Shown here: positions 45,023-54,800 of the stretch, one piece after another | How positions within the stretch are numbered: the first letter of the stretch is position 1 | Layout: every line of letters starts with the position of its first letter | Assembly (NCBI GenBank): GCA_009838195.1 | Contig: VXSC01000047.1 | Coordinates: 62,001-126,000 of the forward strand | Origin: Rhodothermaceae bacterium | GTDB lineage: Bacteria; Bacteroidota; Rhodothermia; Rhodothermales; Bin80 | DNA: 64,000 nucleotides | Reading direction: 5' to 3' | Program-made: the position numbers and the translations under genes | Notes under the pieces: model-generated | Databases searched by the model: none | Told to the model about the DNA's origin: nothing | Seen by the model: only the letters and a program-made list of their open reading frames with translations

Positions 45023-46618
45023 TTAGCCAGTGCTGAGAACCAACGCTTGTAAGACATCCTCATGGATGATCAGCGAATACCTTGAAACCAGCTCCGCATA
45101 ACGAGCCAAACGGTTTTCCCGCAACTTCTCTTCGCGCAATATTGAGTCTACAATATCACGTGCTTCGATAAACGTTTTCTTTCTGGGTAGGAATTGGGGG
45201 CCTACACGGAATCGAATCCAGCCGGTAGAGATTGGATAGGGACCCACCAAAGACCCCTCCTCTGCACTAAAAAGATCTTCAGAAATCTCCCCAAGCATCC
45301 CTGCCTCAAAGAGTGCCGGGCCAGAAGGCGAGCTCAACTCACCGACCGCCTGGGCAGCCTCCTGAGAGTCAAAGACCTGCCACGTGAGTTCTATCTGGGC
45401 AGGCTGCCGAAACTCCTGAGGAGATGCTGACTCATAGTAGGCGCGAGCTTCGTCTTCGGATATTTCATGATAATCCAGTTGATGCAGATGTTGGACAATG
45501 TAGCGATCCATTACGTCTCTCTGCCGCTCCCGATAGGCCAGGGTTAAGCGCAGAGGCGCTGCCTCACGGAGCATGAGTTCACTAGCGATCAAGCCCTGCG
45601 TAAACTCGCGTAGATCCGCTTCGCTGCGTACTTGGGCGCGCTGCCGATCCGTCGTAAAGCGGGCATAATCCCGAAATTCTTCGACCGTCCATTGCTCTGG
45701 TAGTGCACCAAAATACACGAGTATGCGCGAGTCCAGACCATCTTCCCGAACGGGATTGCCAGGAGTAATCCGCTCAAGCAACTGCGCAACCGTGGGATCT
45801 ACAAATCTGATCTGGGCATCTTCGACCAATTGCAAAACATAGTTGCGTCGTGCACTTGAACGAGCTTGCCCCAATGCATATGCTTCAAATAGATGGCGTT
45901 TTTCCTGAAACTCGGTCTCGGTGATGATCGGTCGTGTGAACCGTTCTTCTACCTTGATAATGAAGTAGCCCTGAGGGGTCCGAACCGGTACAGAAATTTC
46001 CCCGATCGGTAGCGTAAATGCTGCATCTTCAAAAGCTAGATCCATCTCATCAAACGTGAATGGTGGCAATAACCCACCTGATTTCTGCAGCTCTGGATCA
46101 TCAAATACTTCCTGAGCTAGTTCTTCAAAGGACCACCCGTTCAGGAGCAGCTGACGCAGGGAGTCTGCCTCTGCGTATGTTCTCCCATACAGTTGTCGGG
46201 CAACGATGGTAGACTGTGCACGTGCATAGAGTTCCCTGATCTGATCCTCATCTACTGTAACAGAGTCCAGGACTCCCTTTTCAATGAAGAGGTCGAGTAG
46301 GACCCGCCTTTCTACTCTCTCCAGGTATGTCTGGTAGTGCACTTCCTCTTCAATTCCGTCCTGACGAGCCTCAAACACTGCCAAGCGGGTAGCAGCCATA
46401 TCTTTGACAAATGCACTCCGCCGCCGCGGGGTATCCTGAACACCAGTGGATAGCAACCATGCGCGATAGCTTTCAATAAACTCACTGGCGGAAACATTCA
46501 GGTTTTCCGCAGTTGCTACAAGACTCTCTTGCTCCCCCTGACAACCAACGAGCACAAACAGAATCCCGATGAAAAATCTCGGTTCTAATCTCATTCGCCG
46601 TATCAACTGATTGAACAT
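45023..46618 (-). CDS. Parvulin-type peptidyl-prolyl isomerase lipoprotein (PrsA/SurA-like)
   Basis: A 531-residue protein with a lipoprotein leader (FIGILFVLVGC). Residues about 140-220 match a parvulin domain: ARQLYGRTYAEADSLRQLL, GWSFEELAQEVFDDP, SGGLLPPFTFDEM and APTLPIGEISVPVRTPQGYFIIKVEE-like block. The N- and C-terminal helical parts fit a SurA/PrsA chaperone. A second parvulin-like segment is possible near residues 390-490 (QPAQIELTWQVFDSQEAAQ). It probably helps fold outer-membrane or secreted proteins. Confidence 0.78.
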   Translation of the reverse strand: MFNQLIRRMRLEPRFFIGILFVLVGCQGEQESLVATAENLNVSASEFIESYRAWLLSTGVQDTPRRRSAFVKDMAATRLAVFEARQDGIEEEVHYQTYLERVERRVLLDLFIEKGVLDSVTVDEDQIRELYARAQSTIVARQLYGRTYAEADSLRQLLLNGWSFEELAQEVFDDPELQKSGGLLPPFTFDEMDLAFEDAAFTLPIGEISVPVRTPQGYFIIKVEERFTRPIITETEFQEKRHLFEAYALGQARSSARRNYVLQLVEDAQIRFVDPTVAQLLERITPGNPVREDGLDSRILVYFGALPEQWTVEEFRDYARFTTDRQRAQVRSEADLREFTQGLIASELMLREAAPLRLTLAYRERQRDVMDRYIVQHLHQLDYHEISEDEARAYYESASPQEFRQPAQIELTWQVFDSQEAAQAVGELSSPSGPALFEAGMLGEISEDLFSAEEGSLVGPYPISTGWIRFRVGPQFLPRKKTFIEARDIVDSILREEKLRENRLARYAELVSRYSLIIHEDVLQALVLSTG

Positions 46619-46924
46619 GAGTCAGGGTAATTCTGACATTGTGGTAAGGGATTTTTCAAAGTCTTCTTGTAAGAGCATACCTATTCTACTAATCCTTTAG
46701 TGTTAAAGCCTCAAGTTGAAGCTTTGCCTGTGGCTGTCAATCAATATTTTGGCAATCGACTTCGAGATTTGTCGGGGACCAAGTGAGCAACTTTGCCTTC
46801 TTCCAAGAGCAAAGAAATTACCTATTTGAATCGATCAGATATTCTCTTGTGTCCCAAGATTTTCAACAATTCTTTACTTGACAGTAGACCACCCATTAGG
46901 AGATTAAGGACTCTCAACACGATC
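46619..46924. other. About 300 bases upstream of the foldase gene, no gene seen
   Basis: The stretch lies between the divergent foldase start and the minisatellite. It should hold the foldase promoter but I see no clear element. Open frames that enter the repeat at 46925 are artefacts of its periodicity. Confidence 0.4.
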
Positions 46925-47008
46925 GGCTCTTGCCGTGACTCTTGCCTCGACTCTTGCCGTGATTCTGGCTGCGACTCTGGCTGCGACTCTGGCCTCGACT
47001 CTGGCTGC
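46925..47008. repeat. 12-bp minisatellite, seven units
   Basis: Seven consecutive 12-bp units of the form GACTCTKGCYKY, from 46925 to 47008 (GGCTCTTGCCGT, GACTCTTGCCTC, GACTCTTGCCGT, GATTCTGGCTGC, GACTCTGGCTGC, GACTCTGGCCTC, GACTCTGGCTGC). The 12-base period leaves all frames open, so the apparent small proteins across it on both strands are not evidence of genes. It ends two bases before the broken transporter gene. Confidence 0.85.
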
Positions 47009-47010
47009 GA

Positions 47011-47268
47011 ACGGCGCCGGGTTACCTGACGCTGCAGACCGCCATCGGCGACGCGGCGCATCTGTCTTGAAAGATCTCTTCGATGGGTGTCTACCGGCTG
47101 TGGCACGACGGTGGCTGTGTGGTGGGCGTTCTCGCAGCGGGAGCGCCCACCGGTTTGCTCGACACTCAGTGGGCGATAGGAACTACCGGGGCATTAACCG
47201 TTTTCTCAGGCCTCGTTCTGGCGGGTGTTATGTACAAGACGCTCCCCAGCGCAGGTGCAGTTTCATAG
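47011..47268 (+). pseudogene. Remnant of an MFS transporter C-terminus, in-frame stop
   Basis: Reading from 47011 gives TAPGYLTLQTAIGDAAHLS, then TGA at 47068-47070, then KISSMGVYRLWHDGG...GVMYKTLP. This is the C-terminal region of drug-type MFS permeases, where a W (TGG) usually stands at the stop position and the pattern H-P-S-W-R-x-S-S-x-G-V-Y-R-L-W-R-D is conserved. The stop replaces that Trp. The piece starts abruptly next to the minisatellite, so the upstream part is deleted. The remaining 61-codon open frame (47083-47268) ends against the sialidase-like gene. Confidence 0.6.
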
Positions 47269-48531
47269 CTACATACCCCCGGAAAGCATCACAACGGCCG
47301 TGCGGATAGACGAAGGTGTTCCGGCTTCGGTCCAAGCGATGTAAACGGCGTTGCCGTTTCGGGCCATCCGAGGAAAACCGCTGGCCCGTGCCACCGAGGT
47401 AGTAGCTACCACCGAAGAGGCATCGGGCCTGCCATCGGGGGATACACGACGGACACGGATCTCGGCTCCGCCGTCGGTTTTCTCGATCCAACTGACTACC
47501 GCTGAACCGTCCTGCAATAAAATCGTGTCGAGCCGTCCGAGGGGTAAGCCGTCGTCGATCTGAACGGGAGCACTGAACGACCGCCCTTCGTCGGTGGAAA
47601 AGCTGAGCTTGATTCGAAGTGTATCCTGAGCGGCTGTAAACCAGGCAATGGCGACCTGTTCACCGGCCGCTGCTATGGCCGGGCCGTTAACCGGGCATCC
47701 CCTGATTTGCCACCCATCCTCGTGCACCGTTTGTGGTGCCGACCAAGCACCGTTCTGCCACCTGACAACCGAAATGTCACGTATCTCTTCGTGTGATCGA
47801 TCTCTGTAGGCCACAACAATTCCGTTGGACGTACGGGCTGCCGAGGTCTGGCAACACTCACAAATGCGTTCATCAAGTAAGGTTTCGCCATAGAGCGTAC
47901 CGGCATGATCGAGTATAGCAGCGCGCAGTGTCATCGCTCCCCGCGATCCGTGACCATCATGACCTCCCCCCATATTACGTCCGTCGAGCCAAGCAGCAAA
48001 GAGTCGACCATCGCTCGAGGGGAGCATCGACACAAAGCCGTGTTCGGTCTGTGTGCCATCCGTATGAGGAATCACAGGCGGGCTCCACGTTTGGCCACCG
48101 TCGAGGGATTGGGTCACGTGAACATCATAGGCATAAGTCGCCTTCGCGCTCTTAACCAAATAGTGCGCTGCCAGTGTACCGCCATCTAGCGAAATCAGCG
48201 AAGGAAAGTCGGCCCAGTTAACGAACCAGTCCTCTCCTTGAACAATGGTTTTCGGCTCTGACCATCCGTCGTGTTCCAGTTGTGAGAAACGCAGGACATG
48301 CCCTCCTTCCGCGTGAGGTTCCACCCAACTCAGCAGTACTACCCCTTCATTGGTGGTATGCAACGTGGGCGTACTACTTCCAGGACCGGCAGGCGAGGCA
48401 ACGTCCTGAAACGAAATCGAAGCGCCCGCCGCTGTGTCCAAGGAATGTTGTGTGCTTTCGGACGGCGTGCAGCCGTTGCTGACAACGAGCACTCCAGCAA
48501 GCAGGAAGGGTAGAAACCGGATCGATGTCAT
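47269..48531 (-). CDS. Sialidase-like (Asp-box) propeller lipoprotein
   Basis: A 420-residue protein with a lipobox leader (LAGVLVVSNGC). Asp-box motifs of the S-x-D-x-G-x-T/F-W/F type are present (SLDGGQTWSPP; STDEGRSFSAPV), giving a six-bladed sialidase/BNR propeller. A cysteine-rich CECCQT motif lies near residue 230. Conserved sialidase arginines cannot be assigned with confidence, so true sialidase activity is uncertain. The base composition is noticeably GC-richer than the neighbouring genes. It lies between a broken transporter and a perfect inverted repeat, which suggests a separately acquired segment. Confidence 0.65.
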   Translation of the reverse strand: MTSIRFLPFLLAGVLVVSNGCTPSESTQHSLDTAAGASISFQDVASPAGPGSSTPTLHTTNEGVVLLSWVEPHAEGGHVLRFSQLEHDGWSEPKTIVQGEDWFVNWADFPSLISLDGGTLAAHYLVKSAKATYAYDVHVTQSLDGGQTWSPPVIPHTDGTQTEHGFVSMLPSSDGRLFAAWLDGRNMGGGHDGHGSRGAMTLRAAILDHAGTLYGETLLDERICECCQTSAARTSNGIVVAYRDRSHEEIRDISVVRWQNGAWSAPQTVHEDGWQIRGCPVNGPAIAAAGEQVAIAWFTAAQDTLRIKLSFSTDEGRSFSAPVQIDDGLPLGRLDTILLQDGSAVVSWIEKTDGGAEIRVRRVSPDGRPDASSVVATTSVARASGFPRMARNGNAVYIAWTEAGTPSSIRTAVVMLSGGM

Positions 48532-48623
48532 GGGTACAAATACAGATTTAAGAGCGGTTGGCCCTCCCCAAACCGCCTATTCAGAGTCGGCCGAGAAAAT
48601 TTGTCGCGCTCTCTATTTCTTCG

Positions 48624-48679
48624 TGTCCAGCGACAAAATTTCCTACAGTTGCAGGGATCAAATGTTTTGTCGCTGGACA
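48624..48679. repeat. 15-bp perfect inverted repeat between PKS end and sialidase-like gene
   Basis: TGTCCAGCGACAAAA (48624-48638) and TTTTGTCGCTGGACA (48665-48679), separated by 26 bases. A third, partial copy (TTGTCGC) lies at 48601. The arms start with TGT and end with ACA, as many insertion sequence or MITE ends do. No minus-strand T-run follows, so a simple terminator is less likely. The rest of 48532-48844 holds no gene. Confidence 0.65.
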
Positions 48680-48844
48680 TGTTTACGCACCAATTTAGCA
48701 TGGAGCTTCTGATATTGTGTACGAGATAATAGAATCGTACCGGAATGGATGGCATCACTGGTTAAAAAGGCCTCCGTCTGCAGAAACGACGATTATCATC
48801 AATCACTCCTCTCATCCTCGTCCGCCCCAGAGATCCTTGGCGTA

Positions 48845-51800
48845 TTACAGATTGTCAAACCAGTAGCGGTCACGCTGGAACGGATAGCTGGGTAAGGGAA
48901 CTCGGCGTCGATGCTCTCCAGCAAACAGCCCTCCGAAATCAAGATCCCATCCACTATCATACACAAGGGCAATCGACTCAAGAATCTCACCACTTACCTG
49001 CCGCGAAGATTGCTGTATACCGGCTACTAGGGTAGGCGTTGAAGAGATAGCGTTATTCTTGGCGGACTTCGGCCATGCCGATACAACCTCTGAAATAGAT
49101 CCCGTACCCGGTCCCATCTCAATCAAGAGAGTCACTCCATAATTCGCCAGAATCGGCGCAGAAGTTTTCAATACCTCTACCTCATCAAGATACCCGACGG
49201 CTATCTCCGGTAGTTCACCAACACTAACTAATCGATCTGAACGGCCACTCAACATAGATACTTGCAAAGGAGCAAGTGACAGATTGGCAACTGCTGCTTC
49301 CAATTTTTCACCTGTAGCCTCTCCATTCTGAGAATGTGATCCCCTGTATTGACCGAATAATTCCGCTAGATGCACCCCGTCTTCCAATTCCAAAGAGCCC
49401 GCCGCATACGCAGCTGCAATTTCGCCTGTGCCTGTAGCAAGTACCGTGGCCGGACGAATTCCCGCGCTGCACCAGAGATCCGATAAAGCACATTGAAGGG
49501 CAAACATGGCCGAAAACATCCAGGACGGATCCTGGACATCTTCCGAAGTCCCAAACATCAAATTCAACAGTGAATTGCCATGCTCCGCCTGCCAGGCATT
49601 ATCACATCGATCCAATACTACACGCACGATGGGCTCACTCCGATAGAGTTCCTCTCCCATTCCCACCGGGTACTCACTGTATTCTGCAAATGTAAATGCC
49701 AACAGATCGGGAGCCTGCTTGCCTGCGTGGGAGTTTGTAGATTCAGCCAATGTACTGAGTTGATCACGCAAACTAACTGCATCGCGGAATACGAGGCCGG
49801 CGCGATGAGAGAAATGATGGCGCCCCGTTCCTGCCGTCCACGCCATATCGGCCAGCAGAGATGCGGAAGCAGAGTCATCTTCCTGCTGCTCTTCATATTC
49901 GTCAAGCCACGCCAAATACCGCTTCGCCAATTCACGAAGTGCCGCATCCGATTTTCCAGAAAGTGGCAGCAATCTTGCGTTGCGAGGCCCCAGCATATCC
50001 ATATCAACAGATTCCCCATTTCGACCTGGCAGGGGTACAGAAACAAATATTTCGGAGCCCGCGGTCATCTGCTGCGCGGAATTCCTGTCAGTCACGGGAA
50101 ATCCTTCAACCACAACATGCGAATTTGTCCCTGAGACCGCGAATGCACTGACTCCAGCCCGTGGTGGCCGATCAGGAGTATCCGGCCACGAAACGGCCTC
50201 AGACGCCACTTGCACCGGCAACTGACCCCAATTTACATGCGGGTTCGGAGTCTTGAAATGTAAATGACGGGGAATGCTTCGCCATTTCATTGAGAGCATC
50301 ACCTTTATCAGGCCGACTACGCCTGCGGCCGCCTCGAGATGGCCAATATTTGTCTTTGCCGTACCCATGATTAGGGGACGAGTTGCCTCACGCCCTTCCC
50401 CGTATACCTCTGCTGCAGCATGCACTTCAATCGGATCACCCAGCGGGGACCCCGTGCCGTGTACTTCAAGATAATCCACCTCGGCAGGTGCCACACCAGC
50501 CCGGGCAAGTGCATCCTTAAGCACCCGCACCTGTGCCTGACCATTCGGTACGGTTAGTCCTGCACTGACTCCATTCTGATTTACAGCAGATCCTCGTATC
50601 AAGCCCCAAATGGAATCCCCCTCTGACTCCGCATCGCTTTGTCGCTTCAGGACGACCATCCCGCATCCCTCTCCCCTGACGAAGCCATCCGCTTCGGCAT
50701 CAAACGTCTGGCATTTGCCAATTTTTGACAGCATGCCATATTCTGCCATGAATTCTGCCGTAGAAGTAGAGAGAAGGGCGTGCACGCCTCCGACAAGTGC
50801 CAGATCCACTTCTCCCCGCCGCAGTGCCGTAACTGCCTGATGGACCGCTACGAGCGACGATGCACATGTCATATCCACCGGAATGGCAGGCCCCATCAGT
50901 CCCAACACGAAAGCAACCCGTCCCAATGCGATACTCCCGGAAGTGCCGAAAAAATGATTGCTCTGCTGATCGTAAACTGTCATCAAATCACGATACTCGC
51001 TGCTGCCAATCCCGACATATACACCCGTCAGGCTACTCTTGAGAGTCTCTGGATCGATCCCTGCGTTCTCCAATGCCTGCCAACTAGTCTCCAACAGTAT
51101 TCTGTGACGCGGATCCATCTTATGTGCATCAATTGGGGTGATTCCAAAAAATTCAGCGTCAAACCGATCCAATTCATCGATAAATCCCCCCCGCTTAAAA
51201 AATATGCTCTCTGCAGCGGGATCTCCGACGGCACCAGCCCAATGCCCCCCATCACGCCTTCCATCGGTCACGGCGTCAACGCCTCCTTCGAGCAAATGCC
51301 AAAATGCTGCAAGGTCGGAGGCGCCGGGTAACCGACATGCCATACCCACAACGGCAACATGATCTTCCTGATATTCCAATTCTTCCACCGTAAGCTCCTT
51401 CTCCGGTACGATCTTCACATCGGGGACAGTGCTTACCTCTGCTGACTCTTTCACATCGGGGACGGTGCTTATATCTCCCAACTCCTCCACTAAATGCTGA
51501 GCAAGGAGAGTAATATTCGGATAGTCAAACACGGCCGTATTTGAAACCATACATTCACCTTCCAACGCACGATTCAGTCGATTCTGCAACTCTACGACCA
51601 TGAGCGAGTCCATTCCCAAATCAAAAAACCCTATCGTAGGCGAAGGCGTATCGGACAGGTGCAGGACGGCTTGCAATTCTCCCTGTAAGAATGAAATGAG
51701 TTCTCTTTCCCGATCTGCGGCCGATGTCCGCTGAAGTAAGGCAATCAGATTATCCGCCTGCGCAGGTGCTTTGTCTTCTTTTTCCGGCGTAACCTTCAAC

Positions 51801-54800
51801 AGATCTTCCAAGAATGCTGGACGGTCCTCAATTGCATCTTTAAAGATTGCCCAGTCCATCGCCATGACCACCGAATGCATGACATCCTGACGAACTGCTT
51901 TGTCAAGTGCTCGAATCCCCTGCTGCGGAGTAAACCAGCGCCCTCCAAGGGCCGAACGTCGTTCTTCAATTCGCTCCTTCTGCTCTGCAGCTTCGCCAAT
52001 CTCCGACCATGCCCCCCAGGCAATTGACTGCCCCGGCAGTCCAATTGACTGACGGTGCGCCGCTAACTGATCCAAGAACGCATTAGCGGAGGCGTGATTT
52101 GACTGCCCCGGATTACCAAGAACACCCACGCGACTTGAAAAGAGCATAAAGAAATCCAGGTCCTGTTCCATGGTCGCACGGTGCAAATGCCATGCTCCCA
52201 AGATCTTGGGCCACAATACACGTTCAAATCTATCCCAGTTCTGGTTACCGAGTGCACCATCCGAGAGTACCCCTACACTATGAATGACACCGGCAATCGG
52301 CGGAGCTTCCTTCTCCAGCGTCAGCATCATATTGTCAATTGCCTCCGTGTCAGTCACATCGGCTATTTCCACTCGTACGGTTACACCGCGGCTGCGAAGC
52401 CGGTCAATCACTTCCTGTGCATCCTCGTCCGGTGGACGCCGTCCATTCAGTGCAATCGTACCAGCTCCGTGCTCTGCCAGCCAGTTAGCAACAGCACACC
52501 CGATACCTCCAAGCCCCCCGGTCACCAAGTAAGTGCCATCTGACCGTAGTGGCCCGCGGGCAAGAGGAGCACTGGACACTACAATTTTGCCTACGTGGCG
52601 CGCCAACTGCATGAACCGCAACGCAGATCCTGCTTCGGCCAGCGGCCACCTGGAGTGAGTTATCGGTCGAAGTTCTCCCGAAGGGAGTCGTTTCAATATA
52701 TCTCGCAGGACCCTGCCTACCCACGCCGGATCCGTTTTCTTCAGTACGTCTAATTCCAGGATTTCATACGCCACATCCGGACGCAGCTGTGCCATTTCCT
52801 CTTTGCTGAGGATGTCCCGCCGAGCCAGTTCCACGAATCGCCCACCTTCCGCGAGGCAGGATAGACTCGCATCAATGAAGCCCTCACTGGTAAGACTGTT
52901 GAGCACTATATGTATTCCAGCACCACTAGTGGCTTCCAGGATTTGCTCCCCAAAATCGGTTTCGCGACTGTTGAATACATGCTTCACCCCCAATGATCGG
53001 AGATAGTCCTGCTTTGGAGGGCTTGCCGTTGCAAATACTTCCGCACCAGCCGCCTGCGCCATCTGAATGGCAGCTAGCCCCACTCCACCGGCACCGGCGT
53101 GAATCAGCACACGATCTTCCGGCTCCAGGCCGGAAAACTCATACGATAATGCGGCAGATACGAACGCACTGGGTAGAGTAGCTAATTCCGCCGAAGAAAA
53201 TCCCGGTGGTGCCGGTGCTGCCAATTCCTCCCGAGTGATCATCTCTGACGCGAATGCGCCAAAACCGAGCCCCACTACGCGGTCCCCCACTGCAAGGGTA
53301 GACACCTCCGACCCTATATCTGTAACGATACCTACCATCTCCCGACCAAGATCACCCTCTTCTATAAACCCGAGAGACCGAAATACATCCCAGAAATTCA
53401 GCCCGGATGCTTGCACCGCCACTCGGATTTCTTTGGGCTCCAAAGGTTCAGATGACAGCGTCTTGATTGACGGGCTGTCTAGGATACCACTTGGGTTGGG
53501 GACAAGTCCCCACGCCGAATCCTCAGGCAGGTGAAGCCGTCGTGTTTCCGCACTCGCTCTTACGAGACGCGCTGCTTGGCGGGATCCCCAACGATACGCG
53601 ATATGATTTTCGATATCAGGAGATAGCAATTCCTGAGCCAATTCTGAGACAGGTACGCTCTCCCCAGAATCCAGATCAATCATTCGGGGCTGCATATGTG
53701 TCACTTCCCGGGATACGGCTTTCCCGAAGCCCCACAGTGGTGCACCGGCCAACTGCGCAGTACGTTCTCTTTCCAGCACTTGTACTCCCTGGGTGATAAA
53801 CCAGATACCGTTTTTTACTGGCAGATTTGAATCGAGTACCGCCTGCGTCAGTGCCAGTGCGCTTGCCGTCACCCGCTGTACATCTTCTGCCATTTCACTT
53901 GTCGTGGCATCTGCGCCATGGCCATCAAGTGCGAGTAGATGAACCACGCCACAAAGCGGGACATCCTTGGGAATATTCTCCAGTAATGAGCACCACGACT
54001 CCCGCAGATCCATGTCCACCGTCCTCGAAATGATCCCCTCTTTGCTATCTCCAGAATCGGCATCCGCCTGTTCCGAATGGGCCAATATCACTGTCTGCTG
54101 GTGGTTGGCTAATTCTGTCGCCAATGACTCGGCCACTCCACCGTCATCGGCCGCTAGCATCCAGAAACCGGGAGGTTCTGCCACTTCCGCGGGACCCTGG
54201 ACTACGATAACTCCCTTGTCCGGTATAGCCGTCTGATCGGATTCATCAAGACCCAGAATCTCAACTTCACCATATCCAGTGTCCGCCAGTGCACGCCGCC
54301 ATACTGCTGGGCTTGCCAGAGCGTGGTGAGGACGATAGTCGTCGGCAAACCTCCACCACCCATCCAACTGCCCAAATGTCAGGTCCATCCAACCGAAACC
54401 GCTCATATTTTCCAGTGCGACCAGTTGCCCTGACGGTGCGAGAAGTTGCAGACAATGTGCCAGAGTTTCCTGCAGATACCGTGTGGCATGCAGTACATTG
54501 GAAGCAATCAACAGATCATATCCGTGTGGATCAAATCCCTGATCTATCGGATCTTTTTCAATATCCAGCGCACGATAGGTCATGGCCGCCTCTGCACTTT
54601 CGAATCTCGCCTTTGCTTCCGCAAAGAAGCCTGCCGAGATATCCGTGTACATATAGTCAAATCGTCCTTCCGGGAGTTCCGGGAGTATAGCCGCAGTGGC
54701 GGATCCCGTACCCGCTCCCACCTCAATAATCCGAAGATGCCTATCAGGAGGAAGCTCCGCTATGAGGGTCTGAATAGTCTCCTTCAGTATTCGGTTTGCC

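Noticed and set aside
46793-47106. Open frames across the 12-bp repeat on both strands (CRDSG- and PESQ-type repeats)
   Set aside because: A 12-base period keeps frames open by itself; there is no start context or family match.
49580-51362. Several plus-strand frames of 80-184 codons
   Set aside because: All lie antisense to the PKS, a long gene with a clear domain order, and show no domain.
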